Below are positions 16,388 to 25,611 of a stretch of 64,000 nucleotides of DNA, piece by piece. The notes below the pieces were generated by a model, which did not search any database, was not told the origin of the DNA, and saw only the letters and a list, made by a program, of their open reading frames with translations. Origin of the DNA: Aureimonas ureilytica (GTDB lineage: Bacteria > Pseudomonadota > Alphaproteobacteria > Rhizobiales > Rhizobiaceae); contig NZ_LDQA01000008.1 in assembly GCF_001475935.1 (NCBI RefSeq), forward strand, positions 1 through 64,000, written 5' to 3'. Position 1 is the first letter of the stretch. Every line of letters starts with the position of its first letter. The translations under genes were made by a program, and so were the position numbers.

Positions 16388-17863
16388 TCAGCCGAAGCGG
16401 CGTTCCAGTGTGGCGAGGACGCCCGTCTCCGCCATGTCGGACACCGCCTCTCGAAGCGCGGCGGCGAAGCTGTCGTTCTGCATGAGATCACGGCCGAACA
16501 CGGCTTCGAAGCCGAGAAAGGCCGAGGCTTCCTCAGCGGGCGCGAGTGGCTGTTTCGGGCGGCTGGTCCAAGCCATCAGCGCGGGATCGCTGATCGGATA
16601 GGAGGTGCCCGCGTCGTTGACGCCGCCGCAGGATCGGATCCAGGCGGCAAGCGCGCAAGTTAGCGCCGCGACGCTTTCGCCCCGCGCCAGCCGCTCGCGC
16701 AGCGGCGCGACGAGGCGCTGGGGCACTTTCAGCGAGGCGTCGGTCGCGATCTGCGCGGTGCGATGCGGCAGGGCCGGGTTGGAAAAGCGCGGCAGCAGCG
16801 CCTCGCGATAGGCGCGCGCGATGGCAGGGTCGATCGAAAGCGTCGGCTCGGCCTCGGCCCAGAAGCGCGCCAGATACGCTTGGACGGCCGGATGCCGGAC
16901 GGTTTCCGGCACGGTCTCGAAGCCCGCCAGCCGCCCGATCGCGGCAATCGCGGTGTGCGCGCCGTTCAGAAGCCGCAGCTTCATATGTTCATAGGGCTCG
17001 ACATCCTCGACGAAGCGCACGCCGCTCGCCTCGAAAGGCGGGCGCTCGCCGGCGAAGCGATCCTCGATGATCCAGTCGAAGGCAGGCTCGGCCAGAACCG
17101 GCCAGGCGTCGTGCAACCCTGTTAGCGCGCCGATCGCCTCGCGGTCGGCCTCTGTCGTCGCGGGCACGATCCGGTCCACCATGGACGAGGGGCAGGCGAT
17201 CTCGCGCTCGACATAGCGCCCGAGCGCTTCGTCCTTCTCGGCGGCGAATTCGCGGAGAACGCGGTGCAGCATCTCGCCATTCTTCGGCAGGTTGTCGCAG
17301 GAAACAAGGGTGAGCGGCGGCGCGCCGGCCCGCCGACGACGGTCGAGCCCGGCCGCGAGAAAGCCCAGCACTGTGGAGGGCACGGCGCCGGGGCGAAGAT
17401 CGGCCGCGATGCCTGCATCCGCCCGGTCGAGCCCGCCGGTCGCGCGGTCGATGCCATAGCCCTTCTCGGTCACGGTCAGCGTGACGATTTTCACATTCGG
17501 ATCGGCCAGCGCGGCGACGAGCGCCTCTGGATCTTCGGGCGCGACGAGGATGCGCAGGAGCGAGCCGATGACGCGCGCCTCGACCTTGGCCCCGTCCCTG
17601 AGAGCGAAGGTGTAGAGCCCGTCCTGGGGCGCCAGCGCGTCGCGCGTTTCGGGCGAGCGCAGCGAGGCGGCGACCACGCCCCATCCCACGTAGCCCCGCG
17701 CCAGGGCGTCGTCGGCGAAGACGGCCTGATGCCCGCGATGGAACGCGCCGAGGCCGAGATGCACGATGCCCGCCCGCGCCGCGCCCCTCTCATAGGCGAC
17801 GCGCCCGATGCCGGGCGGCAGAAGCGGCAGCGTGGCATCGGACAGGCGGGGGCGGTCGGTCAT
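16388..17863 (-). CDS. Mannitol dehydrogenase / fructuronate reductase family oxidoreductase
   Basis: The 491-residue polyol-specific long-chain dehydrogenase has an N-terminal Rossmann region with IVHLGLGAFHRGHQAVF and a C-terminal catalytic domain with the family K-x4-N-x2-H motif in MKLRLLNGAHT. It interconverts a polyol or aldonate with the corresponding ketose or keto-acid using NAD(H). Members include mannitol, arabinitol and D-mannonate (UxuB) enzymes, and the sequence alone does not decide which. It is the distal gene of a minus-strand set with a GntR regulator and an SDR, divergent from a ribose-type ABC importer whose substrate it presumably processes. The start ATG 17863 lies 45 bases after the SDR stop. 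Confidence 0.83.
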   Translation of the reverse strand: MTDRPRLSDATLPLLPPGIGRVAYERGAARAGIVHLGLGAFHRGHQAVFADDALARGYVGWGVVAASLRSPETRDALAPQDGLYTFALRDGAKVEARVIGSLLRILVAPEDPEALVAALADPNVKIVTLTVTEKGYGIDRATGGLDRADAGIAADLRPGAVPSTVLGFLAAGLDRRRRAGAPPLTLVSCDNLPKNGEMLHRVLREFAAEKDEALGRYVEREIACPSSMVDRIVPATTEADREAIGALTGLHDAWPVLAEPAFDWIIEDRFAGERPPFEASGVRFVEDVEPYEHMKLRLLNGAHTAIAAIGRLAGFETVPETVRHPAVQAYLARFWAEAEPTLSIDPAIARAYREALLPRFSNPALPHRTAQIATDASLKVPQRLVAPLRERLARGESVAALTCALAAWIRSCGGVNDAGTSYPISDPALMAWTSRPKQPLAPAEEASAFLGFEAVFGRDLMQNDSFAAALREAVSDMAETGVLATLERRFG

Positions 17864-17908
17864 GGCGATCTCGGCAGGATGAAGGGAAAGGGCGGCAGGC
17901 GAGGGCGC

Positions 17909-18649
17909 TCAGCCGAATTCCATGCCGCCATTCATGTCGATCACCTCGCCGGTGATGAAGCCGGCGAGCGGCGAGACGAGGAAGGAGACGGCATGGGCCA
18001 CTTCCTCAGGCTGGCACAGGCGGCCGACCGGAATGGCCTTGCGCTGGCGCTCCAGCGCCTCGGGCGTCAGCTGATCGAGGATCATGGGCGAGACGACATA
18101 GGCGGGCGCGACGGCATTGGCCGTGATGCCGGAGCCCGCCAGCTCGCGCGCCAGCGAGAAGGTGAGCCCGACCAGCGCCGTCTTGGACACCGAATAGGCC
18201 GTGCCGGCGGTGAGCCCGCCCGACTTCCAGGCATAGGACGAGATATTCACGAGCCGGCCCCAGCTCTTGGCCTTCATGCCCGGAACGAAGGCCTGCGACA
18301 GAAGCAGCGCCGCGTCGAGATTGACCGCCATCAGCGCGTGCCAGTGCTGGAGTGTCACGGCGTCCAGCTTGTCGGGCGAGAGGATGCCGGCATTGTTGAC
18401 GAGAATGTCCACCGTGCCGAAGCGCTGGAGAATGGACGATGCGCCCGCTTGAACGGCTTGCGGGTCGGCGAGGTCCATGGCGAAGCCCTCGGCCTCGACG
18501 GGAAGCTCGGCGCACAAGGCGGCAAGGCTCGCGGCCTCGCGGTCCACCAGCGCCAGACGCACGCCCGAGGTAGCCAGCGCCTGAACGATCGAGCGCCCGA
18601 TGCCGCCACACGCGCCCGTGACCACCGCCACCTTGCCGTTGAGTTCCAT
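17909..18649 (-). CDS. Short-chain dehydrogenase/reductase (sugar or polyol)
   Basis: This 246-residue classical SDR has the cofactor motif TGACGGIG, NNAG, the catalytic Ser in VNISS and YSVSK. Acidic residues at the end of beta-strand 2 (LVDRE) favour NAD over NADP. ATG 18649 has AGGAAGGG upstream and is preferred to an N-terminal extension of 11 residues. It lies between the GntR regulator and the mannitol-dehydrogenase-family gene, all on the minus strand, so it is likely a second oxidation step in the same sugar or polyol pathway. The substrate is unknown. Confidence 0.85.
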   Translation of the reverse strand: MELNGKVAVVTGACGGIGRSIVQALATSGVRLALVDREAASLAALCAELPVEAEGFAMDLADPQAVQAGASSILQRFGTVDILVNNAGILSPDKLDAVTLQHWHALMAVNLDAALLLSQAFVPGMKAKSWGRLVNISSYAWKSGGLTAGTAYSVSKTALVGLTFSLARELAGSGITANAVAPAYVVSPMILDQLTPEALERQRKAIPVGRLCQPEEVAHAVSFLVSPLAGFITGEVIDMNGGMEFG

Positions 18650-18678
18650 AGGCTCGCGCCCTTCCTGGTTGGATGAGG

Positions 18679-19428
18679 TCAAGGTTCGAAATGCCGACGT
18701 TCCTCGTCGGGCATGTGTTCGAACAGGATGAAGATCTTGTCGAGATGGGCGGTGAGCGCCGCCTCCGCCGCGTCGGCATCCCGCGCGCCGAGCGCTTCGC
18801 CGATGCGCCGATGCTCCTCCACCACGACGGGCAGGCGCTCCGAATTGCCGGAAAAGCGGATGAAGCGGGTGAGCTGCGCCTTGGTCGCCAGAATATGCGG
18901 CCAGACACCCTCGCGCCCGGCCTCGACGGCGATCAGCTGATGGAAGCGTTCGTCCTCGCGGTGGAACCCGTCCACGTCGCCCGCCGCGATCGTCTCTTCC
19001 TGCGCGCGCAGGATGGCGCCAAGGCGCGCCCCGGCCTCCGGCGTCCAGCGCTTGGCGGCCTCGCGCACCAGCGCGATCTCCAGCGTGCGGCGCACGAAAT
19101 GGCTGTCATGAATGCCGCCGATCTTGATGCGCGACACGAAGCTGCCCTGCTGGGGGAAGACATCCACCAGCCCTTCTTCGGACAGGCGCTGGATCGCGGC
19201 GCGAACCGGCGTGCGCGACACGTCGAACTGGCGGCAGATCGAGTTCTCGCTGATCGCCGCGCCCGGCGTCAGCGACACGTCGAGGATCGCCTTGCGCAGC
19301 GCGGCATGGACCTGATCGGCCACCGAGCCGCGCCGGTCGAGCACCAGCGCGAGTTGGCCCAGGCCGCCATCCTGCGGCGCGCCCGAGGGCCGTTCCGCGA
19401 CCTGTTGGCCGGCTGTCGAGCGCGTCAT
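18679..19428 (-). CDS. GntR-family transcriptional regulator with FCD effector domain
   Basis: The 249-residue protein has an N-terminal winged helix (about residues 30-100, with SRTPVRAAIQRLSEEGLV) and an all-helical FCD ligand domain that includes the metal-binding pattern D-x3-H (DERFHQL) and later histidines (EEHRRI, LTAHLDKI). ATG 19428 is chosen as it starts a normal-length regulator; the longer frame would extend through the divergent promoter region. It is first in the minus-strand set and diverges from the ABC importer, so it probably controls both directions in response to the imported sugar or an intermediate. Confidence 0.87.
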   Translation of the reverse strand: MTRSTAGQQVAERPSGAPQDGGLGQLALVLDRRGSVADQVHAALRKAILDVSLTPGAAISENSICRQFDVSRTPVRAAIQRLSEEGLVDVFPQQGSFVSRIKIGGIHDSHFVRRTLEIALVREAAKRWTPEAGARLGAILRAQEETIAAGDVDGFHREDERFHQLIAVEAGREGVWPHILATKAQLTRFIRFSGNSERLPVVVEEHRRIGEALGARDADAAEAALTAHLDKIFILFEHMPDEERRHFEP

Positions 19429-19449
19429 GTGAAAATCCCGTTGCAGCTT

Positions 19450-19463
19450 GGATACAAGGATAC
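19450..19463. promoter_or_regulatory. Candidate GntR operator in the divergent promoter region
   Basis: A tandem repeat GGATAC (19450-19455) and GGATAC (19458-19463) lies 22 bases upstream of the regulator start and about 95 bases before the binding-protein gene. The 8-base spacing and position suit a regulator site, but it is a direct rather than an inverted repeat. Confidence 0.3.
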
Positions 19464-19557
19464 TAGGATTGCAGAGTGAGATGCAAGCCGGTTCGGTGGG
19501 CTCTGGGAGGCCGGAGTGGAACGGGGCAGCGACCAAGAGACGTCAGGGAGATCGATC

Positions 19558-20577
19558 ATGCGCCATTTCAATCGCTGTCTCATGGGAGCGGCTTTCCTTC
19601 TGGGCTGCGGCTCGGCCGCTTTGGCGGCCGACGATAGCCGCATCGGGCTGGTGCCGGGCGGCCCTCATCCGTATTTTTCGGCCTGGGATCAGGCGGCCAA
19701 GGACGCGGTGAAGGATTTCGGTCTGGCCGGCGCGGACTACAAGGTTCCCCAGAAATGGGAGCTGAGCCAACAGAACCAGCTGCTCGAAAGCATGTTGAGC
19801 CAAGGCTATAACGGCTTCCTGATCTTCCCCGGAGACAGCGTCGGCACGGCCTCGACGGTTTCCGAACTGGTCGGCAACGGCGCGCCCGTCGTCACCGGCG
19901 CGGGCTGCCTGAAGGACCCGTCGGAAGCCGCCTTCTGCCTCGGCACCGACACCGGCAACTCGGCCTATCTCGGCACCAAGGAACTTCTGAAGGTTCTGGG
20001 ACCGGGCAAGCGCATCGCGCATTTCACCGGATTCCTGGTCGATCCCAACACCCAGCTGCGCATCGACGCGGTGGAAAAGGCGGCCAAGGAGGGCGGCGCG
20101 ACCGTGGTTCAGGTCATCGCCGATATCGACGCGCCCGAGCCCGCCGAAGAGAAGATCAACGCCTATCTCGCCGCGCACGCGAGCGAGGTGGACGGCATCG
20201 TGACTACCGCCTGGGTGCCAGCCGTGGTCGCCTCCAACGCGCTGCGCAAGATCGGCGACAAGCGCATCAAGATGGTCGGCATCGACCATGACGAGGTGGT
20301 GCTGAAGGCGATCAAGGACGGGTTCGTGTCGGGCACCATGCTTCAGAACCCCTATGGCCAGGGCTATATCGGCGCCTTCGCGCTCGACAAGCTGCGCAAC
20401 GGCTGCACGGTCAAGGCCGACGCGCCGTTCAAGAGCAACGCCCTGACATCGAAGTTCATCGATTCCGGCACGATCTTCGTCGCGGCCGATCAGGTGGATA
20501 CCTATGTCGATGCCATGCGCGACAAGACCAAGACGCTGCTCGCGGACTTCGCGACCACGTATCTGACCTGTCCCTGA
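19558..20577 (+). CDS. Sugar ABC transporter periplasmic binding protein (ribose/RbsB type)
   Basis: The 339-residue protein has a signal peptide (cleavage after ALA, about residue 23) and a type-1 periplasmic-binding fold: the N-terminal strand RIGLVPGG, the PYFSAWDQAAKDA helix typical of RbsB relatives, and the hinge VGIDHDE. It captures the sugar or polyol for the importer encoded downstream. ATG 19558 has AGGGAG upstream. A hairpin follows the gene before the permeases, likely setting a higher mRNA level for the binding protein. Confidence 0.88.
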   Translation: MRHFNRCLMGAAFLLGCGSAALAADDSRIGLVPGGPHPYFSAWDQAAKDAVKDFGLAGADYKVPQKWELSQQNQLLESMLSQGYNGFLIFPGDSVGTASTVSELVGNGAPVVTGAGCLKDPSEAAFCLGTDTGNSAYLGTKELLKVLGPGKRIAHFTGFLVDPNTQLRIDAVEKAAKEGGATVVQVIADIDAPEPAEEKINAYLAAHASEVDGIVTTAWVPAVVASNALRKIGDKRIKMVGIDHDEVVLKAIKDGFVSGTMLQNPYGQGYIGAFALDKLRNGCTVKADAPFKSNALTSKFIDSGTIFVAADQVDTYVDAMRDKTKTLLADFATTYLTCP

Positions 20578-20590
20578 GGTCAGTGCTCCG

Positions 20591-20625
20591 GCGGGCGGGG
20601 GGCGAATGTTTCCGCCTACGCCCGC
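20591..20625 (+). terminator. Intercistronic hairpin after the binding-protein gene
   Basis: GCGGGCG (20591-20597) pairs perfectly with CGCCCGC (20619-20625), and partial pairing is possible in between. TTTCT follows. Located 14 bases after the stop of the binding-protein gene and 210 bases before the permease, it may act as a partial terminator or mRNA-stabilising stem. Confidence 0.5.
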
Positions 20626-20835
20626 TTTCTGATCGGGGTTGATGACAGAGCGCTTAGGTCGCCGAAGCGCGTGACGCCCTCGGCGCGGATGGCGGCGGAG
20701 GTTTGGTGAACGCGCCGCCGCCCTCCCGCTCCAAAGCTCCCAGCCGCTTTCGCCCCCGCCTTCCGGCGCGGCCCCGCCTCCCATCGGCGCGGAGGCCGCC
20801 CGCCGACCGAACGAATTTTTCGCAGGAGCCACGCG

Positions 20836-21852
20836 ATGACTCTCGACGACGCCAAGGCCTTGAGCCCCGGAAGACCGCGAACCGGCCCCGGCCTGCTTCT
20901 GTCCAACGAGTTCGGCCTTCTCGTCCTGATCCTCCTGTTCGGCTTGGGGTTCGCGAGTTTCGCCAACGGCTTCTTGTCGCCCTTCAATCTTTTTACCCTC
21001 GGGCGCACGGCGGCGGTCGGCATCGTGATCGGCCTGTCCATGATGGCCGTGATCGTGACGGGCGGGTTGAATCTCGCGGTCGGCGCGATCGGCGTCTGCG
21101 CGGCCATGAGCTTCGGCTTCGCGGTGGAGCGTCTCGGCCTGCCCTGGCCGCTGGCGGTTCTGGTCGGGCTCGGCACCGGCGCGGCGCTCGGCTTCGTCAA
21201 TGGCTGGACCGTGGTGCGCACGGGCCTGCATTCCTTCATCATCACGCTGGCGACGATGAGCATCTTCTTCGGCGCGATGATCTATCTCACCCGCGCCGAG
21301 TCCTTCCGCCAATTGCCGCCGGACTTCCTCGCCCTCGGCCGCGCCAAGATCGCGGGCTCGGTCTCGCCGCTGCTTCTGGTGACGCTCGCGGTCATGCTGG
21401 CGCTCGTCTATCTCTATCGCTTCACCGCGCTCGGGCGCGAGATGCTGGCGGCCGGTGCGCGGCCGGAAGCCGCCGAGCTGTCGGGCGTGCGGGTCGGGCG
21501 CGTCTTCATTCTCTGCCATGTCCTGTCGGGCGTGCTGGCGGCCGTCGCCGCCCTGATGCTGGTCGCGCGCAACGGCGCGGCGATCCCCTCCATGGCCGGC
21601 CAGCTCGGGCAGGACTGGCTCCTGCCAGCCTTTCTCGGCCCCGTGCTCGGCGGCACCCTGCTCAACGGTGGTAAGGTCTCTGTCACCGGCACGGCGCTCG
21701 GCGCGCTGCTCGTCACGCTTCTCACCAGCGGCCTGCTTCTCCTCCAGCTCGGCGAATTCTGGATTCAGTCCTTCCTGGGGCTGCTGCTTCTCTTCGCCGT
21801 GCTGATCGACAAGTCCCGCCGCTCCTTCCTCGCGCGGAGGAATCTCGCATGA
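20836..21852 (+). CDS. Sugar ABC transporter permease (RbsC type), first subunit
   Basis: This 338-residue, mostly hydrophobic protein has the BPD_transp_2 layout of about ten helices. It carries the conserved periplasmic-side MAVIVTGGLNLAVGAIG motif and the cytoplasmic coupling segment AAGARPEAAELSGVRV. It pairs with the following permease as a heterodimer. A ribosome-binding site (GCAGGAG) precedes ATG 20836, and it overlaps the next gene by 4 bases. Why a 258-base gap separates it from the binding-protein gene is unclear; only the hairpin was found there. Confidence 0.88.
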   Translation: MTLDDAKALSPGRPRTGPGLLLSNEFGLLVLILLFGLGFASFANGFLSPFNLFTLGRTAAVGIVIGLSMMAVIVTGGLNLAVGAIGVCAAMSFGFAVERLGLPWPLAVLVGLGTGAALGFVNGWTVVRTGLHSFIITLATMSIFFGAMIYLTRAESFRQLPPDFLALGRAKIAGSVSPLLLVTLAVMLALVYLYRFTALGREMLAAGARPEAAELSGVRVGRVFILCHVLSGVLAAVAALMLVARNGAAIPSMAGQLGQDWLLPAFLGPVLGGTLLNGGKVSVTGTALGALLVTLLTSGLLLLQLGEFWIQSFLGLLLLFAVLIDKSRRSFLARRNLA

Positions 21853-22847
21853 GCCTGTCTGCTGCCTCACCGCAAACCGCGGCCTCGCGCCTCCTGCGCG
21901 CCGACTGGTTCGGCCCCGCCGCCGTGCTCGTTGCGACCATGGGTATCGCCGGCGCGCTGGCCCCGTCCTTCCTGTCGCCGCTCAACATTCAGGTTCTGCT
22001 GCTCGCCGTCGCGGTGAACGCGCTGATCGCCTTTTCGCAGATGATCATCATCGCGATCGGCCAGATGAACCTGTCGATCGGCGCGATCGGGGGGCTCGCC
22101 GCCATCACCTTCGCCGGGCTGATGGACCAGTTCGGCGTTCCCGCGCCGCTGGCCGCGCTGGCGGCGCTGGCGCTCGGCCTCGGCTGCGGTCTGCTCAACG
22201 GGCTCTTCATCAACTGGACCGGCATTTCCGCCTTCGTCATCACGCTGGCGAGCCTGTCCATCTTCAAGGGCATCAATCTCGGCATCACGCGCGCCGAGCC
22301 CTTCTACGGCGTGGCCGACAGCGTGAAGAGCTTCGGGCAGGCGCTGCTGATCGGCCCGGTGCCCTGGCTCATGGTGCCGACCATCCTCGCCGCGCTCGGC
22401 CTCTGGTATGCGCTCTCGCGCCTGCCGATCGGCCGCTTCATCCTGGCGGTCGGCGGCAACAGCCACGCCGCCGAACTGTCGGGCGTCTCGGTCGGGCTGA
22501 CGGTGACGGTCGCCCATGCGGCCTCGGGGTTTCTGGCCGCGCTCGCCGGCGTTCTTCTCGTCGCGCGGCTTCAGATCGGCCAGCCGACCATCGGCGACGA
22601 CTGGCTGATCCTCTCCTTCGCCGCGCCCGTGATCGGCGGCGCGGTGCTCTCGGGCGGGCATGTCAGCGTCGCGGCGACGCTCTTCGGCACGGCCATCGTC
22701 GCCGTCATCACGCAGCTTCTGGTTCTCTTCAACTTCGACCCGTTCCTGGTGCAGATCGTGCTCGGCGCGATGATCCTCGCGGCGGTCGGGCTCAATCGCC
22801 TGCGCGAAGCGCGCCTTGCACGGGCTCTGAAAGGGGGCGCACGATGA
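21849..22847 (+). CDS. Sugar ABC transporter permease (RbsC type), second subunit
   Basis: The 332-residue BPD_transp_2 permease shares the IIAIGQMNLSIGAIGG motif and the coupling segment VGGNSHAAELSGVSV with the upstream permease. ATGA overlaps with both neighbouring genes show tight translational coupling. It forms the second half of the channel. Confidence 0.88.
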   Translation: MSLSAASPQTAASRLLRADWFGPAAVLVATMGIAGALAPSFLSPLNIQVLLLAVAVNALIAFSQMIIIAIGQMNLSIGAIGGLAAITFAGLMDQFGVPAPLAALAALALGLGCGLLNGLFINWTGISAFVITLASLSIFKGINLGITRAEPFYGVADSVKSFGQALLIGPVPWLMVPTILAALGLWYALSRLPIGRFILAVGGNSHAAELSGVSVGLTVTVAHAASGFLAALAGVLLVARLQIGQPTIGDDWLILSFAAPVIGGAVLSGGHVSVAATLFGTAIVAVITQLLVLFNFDPFLVQIVLGAMILAAVGLNRLREARLARALKGGAR

Positions 22848-24379
22848 GCGCGGTGTTCGAGGCGCGCGGCGTCGAGAAGTCCTTTCCCGGCGTCAAGGCG
22901 CTGAAGGGCGTCTCGCTCTCGCTGGAAACCCATTCCATCCACGCGCTGCTCGGTGAAAACGGCGCGGGCAAATCGACACTGATCAAGATCATCACCGGCG
23001 TTCACCGGCCCGATGGCGGCGCGCTGCTGCTCGACGGACAACCCGTCAGCTTCGGCAATCCGCGCGAGGCGATCGCGAACCGGATCGGCGTCGTGCATCA
23101 GGAGCGCAATCTGATCGGGCGTTTCTCGGTGGCCGAGAACATCCATCTGGAACAGATCGCGGGCTTTCTCGTGAAGCCCGTGGACTATGCCGCCCTGAAC
23201 GCCCAAGCCGAGCGCTGGCTGGAGATGCTCGGCCTCGACATCGACCCGCGCACGCCCGTCTCGCGCCTCAGCGTCGCGCAGATGCAGATGGTGGAGATCG
23301 CCAAGGCCCTGTCGTCCCGTTCGCGCGTCCTGCTCCTGGACGAGCCGACGGCTTCGCTCACCTCCAACGAGACCGACCGCTTGTTCTCGTTCCTCAAGAA
23401 GCTGCGCGACGGCGGGGCGAGCCTCGTCTTCGTCAGTCACAAGCTGGAGGAGGTGCAGGAGATCTGCGACCGCGTGACCGTGCTGCGCGACGGGGAGAAT
23501 GCCTGCCCCAGCCGCTCCATGGAGGGCATGGGCCGGCAGGACATCGTGCGCCTGATGATCGGGCGCGCCGAGCGCGAAGCGCCGCGCCGCGCCGAAGCGA
23601 CCCAGCGCCGCACGGCTGCTCCGCTCCTGCGCCTTTCGGGCGTGTCCACCGCACTCGGCCATCGCGACATCGACATGGAGGTACGGCCGGGCGAGATCGT
23701 CGGGCTTTACGGGCTGGTCGGGGCGGGGCGCACGGAACTTGCCCATTGCATCATCGGCCAGTCCGCCATTACGGCCGGAACGGTGGAAGTGGCCGGCGCG
23801 CCCGTTCAAATCTCGCATGTCTCGGAAGCGATCCACCAACACGGCATTGGCTATGTCAGCGAGGACCGCAAGGGCAACGGCCTCGTTCTCGCCCATTCGG
23901 TTCTGGACAATGCGGGTATCGCGATCTGGCGGCGGCTGGCGGGGCGTTTCGGCTTCCTGACGGATGGGCGCGTGCGCGAGGCCGTCGAGCCCTTCATCAC
24001 CAAGCTGGAGGTGAAGACGCCGAGCCTGTCGCAGACGGTCGGCAATCTGTCGGGCGGCAACCAGCAGAAGATCAGCGTCGCCAAATGGCTGGCGGCGGGC
24101 GTTCGCATCCTGATCGTCGACGAGCCCTCGGTCGGCATCGACATCAAGACCAAGGCCTATCTGCACGATCTCCTGCGCGAACTCGCCGATGCCGGCACGG
24201 CCGTGATCGTCATCACCAGCGACATGCCCGAGATGATCGCGGTGGCCGATCGTATCCTGGTGATGGACGCCTATCGCCTGCGCGGCGAGGTGCCGAATGA
24301 CGGCGACTATTCGCGGATGAGCGAGGCGATCATGGGGCTGATCCACCGGGCCGAGACCGCGCCGGGCGTCGCGGCGTAG
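22844..24379 (+). CDS. Sugar ABC transporter ATPase with two nucleotide-binding domains (RbsA type)
   Basis: The 511-residue protein has two ATPase halves. The N-terminal half has Walker A GENGAGKST, signature LSVAQMQMVEIAKAL and Walker B LLLDEPTAS. The C-terminal half has the degenerate Walker A typical of RbsA/MglA (GLVGAGRTEL), signature LSGGNQQKISVAKWL and LIVDEPSVGID. It energises the importer formed by the two preceding permeases. The last gene of the operon, it ends 33 bases before the convergent MgtC-family gene. Confidence 0.9.
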   Translation: MSAVFEARGVEKSFPGVKALKGVSLSLETHSIHALLGENGAGKSTLIKIITGVHRPDGGALLLDGQPVSFGNPREAIANRIGVVHQERNLIGRFSVAENIHLEQIAGFLVKPVDYAALNAQAERWLEMLGLDIDPRTPVSRLSVAQMQMVEIAKALSSRSRVLLLDEPTASLTSNETDRLFSFLKKLRDGGASLVFVSHKLEEVQEICDRVTVLRDGENACPSRSMEGMGRQDIVRLMIGRAEREAPRRAEATQRRTAAPLLRLSGVSTALGHRDIDMEVRPGEIVGLYGLVGAGRTELAHCIIGQSAITAGTVEVAGAPVQISHVSEAIHQHGIGYVSEDRKGNGLVLAHSVLDNAGIAIWRRLAGRFGFLTDGRVREAVEPFITKLEVKTPSLSQTVGNLSGGNQQKISVAKWLAAGVRILIVDEPSVGIDIKTKAYLHDLLRELADAGTAVIVITSDMPEMIAVADRILVMDAYRLRGEVPNDGDYSRMSEAIMGLIHRAETAPGVAA

Positions 24380-24412
24380 ACGAGCGCGTGGGCCGACCCG
24401 GACGACCACGGC

Positions 24413-25135
24413 CTATCGCAGCTTGCCCTTGCTGGACCATGTCGGAAGGCCGGATCGGTCTTTGCCGCGCTCGACCTGCGCCGAGCGCACGCCGGGGCGC
24501 GTGGCGAGAACGGACGTGCGGCCGCGAATGGCTTGCGGCGCGACACGCACGAGATGCAGGAGGAGATCGTCTTCGCCATCCGGCCCCAGCGTCTGGGTGA
24601 TCCGCTTGATCTGGCCGTTGCGCACGCGCAGGCACGTCTTGATGTCATGCAGCGACAGGGCGTCCCGATCGGCCTGGATATGCACGAAGCAGGCTTGCAG
24701 CCTTGTGCGGTACATGTCCTCCAGCGGCTTGATGCCGGCAAGGATGATGAGGATGATGGCGGTCGCCATGAAGGCCGCCACATAAAGGCCGCCGCCCGCC
24801 GCGAGCCCTAGCGCCGCCACCGCCCAGATACTGGCGGCCGTGGTCAGGCCGCGAACGACATTCCCTTTCAGAAGGATCGCGCCCGCGCCGAGGAAGCCGA
24901 CGCCCGAGACGACCTGCGCGGCGATGCGCGAGGGATCGAGCGTGACATGCTCCATGGCGGTGGCGTTCTGGAAGCCATAGGCCGAGACGATCATGATCAG
25001 GCAGGCGCCGACGCAGACCAGCATATGGGTCCGGATGCCCGCCGACCATAACAGCCGCTCGCGCTCCAGTCCGATCAGGCTGCCGAGCGCGGCGGCCGCG
25101 AGAAGCCGCAGGAGGATGTCGCCGTTCGAAATCAT
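24413..25135 (-). CDS. MgtC/SapB family inner-membrane protein (second of two)
   Basis: The 240-residue protein has the family core LGSLIGLERERLLWSAGIRTH, RIAAQVVSGVGFLGAGAIL and VVRGLTTAASIWAVAALGLAAG, followed by a soluble C-terminal domain with ACT-like character. It is clearly related to the protein at 7873-8565 but diverged in the C-terminal domain. The DUF930 gene ends 44 bases upstream on the same strand, so the two may share a transcript. Function in Mg limitation or envelope stress is inferred from the family only. Confidence 0.85.
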   Translation of the reverse strand: MISNGDILLRLLAAAALGSLIGLERERLLWSAGIRTHMLVCVGACLIMIVSAYGFQNATAMEHVTLDPSRIAAQVVSGVGFLGAGAILLKGNVVRGLTTAASIWAVAALGLAAGGGLYVAAFMATAIILIILAGIKPLEDMYRTRLQACFVHIQADRDALSLHDIKTCLRVRNGQIKRITQTLGPDGEDDLLLHLVRVAPQAIRGRTSVLATRPGVRSAQVERGKDRSGLPTWSSKGKLR

Positions 25136-25179
25136 ACCTGGCTAATGGTCACGGGTTCGTGAGGTTCCGAGCTCGGCGC

Positions 25180-25611
25180 TCAGGGGAAGAGCTTGTGCTT
25201 CTCCCACTCTCCCAGCGGGATCGGTGTCTTCGAGATGACGTCGTAATGGAGGTTTTCGACCTGGAGGCGATCCGGCGTCACCGCGCACCGGAAGCGAAGC
25301 CGGAACCACTGCCCTTTGTCCCGGAAGGCTGCGCCGTCGGCGCGCAGCGAACGCCCGTCGATCTCGCCGCGCGAGAAGGCGTCCATCATGACGCGGTCGA
25401 CATTGCGATAGGCGGTCTCGCGGGAGATGCGGTCTTCGAGCTTCAGAAAGCAGACCTGGATCATGCGGTCGGTGGGGGTCAGCTGCTTCATCTCAGCCAG
25501 CTCCCGCGCGCTCAGCGCGTAGGCCGGGGAGAGGCTGATCAAGAGAACGAAGCCAGTCAAAGCGAATGCCGAACGGACGGTTCGGCCGGCAAGAGCGGAG
25601 TTTGAAGTCAT
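25180..25611 (-). CDS. DUF930 family secreted protein
   Basis: The 143-residue protein has a signal peptide (cleavage after AYA, about residue 32 from ATG 25611) and the DUF930 pattern seen in rhizobial proteins: LTPTDRMIQVC near the start of the mature chain, then ADGAAFRDKGQWFRLRFRC, and IPLGEWEKHKL at the end. Two cysteines could form a disulfide in the periplasm. The function of the family is unknown. The frame extends 18 codons upstream, but that part is not signal-like. Confidence 0.75.
   Translation of the reverse strand: MTSNSALAGRTVRSAFALTGFVLLISLSPAYALSARELAEMKQLTPTDRMIQVCFLKLEDRISRETAYRNVDRVMMDAFSRGEIDGRSLRADGAAFRDKGQWFRLRFRCAVTPDRLQVENLHYDVISKTPIPLGEWEKHKLFP

Noticed and set aside
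19543..21870. A 775-codon minus-strand frame opposite the sugar importer
   Set aside because: It is a shadow of the binding-protein and permease genes and also crosses their intergenic gap; the composition is typical of antisense.
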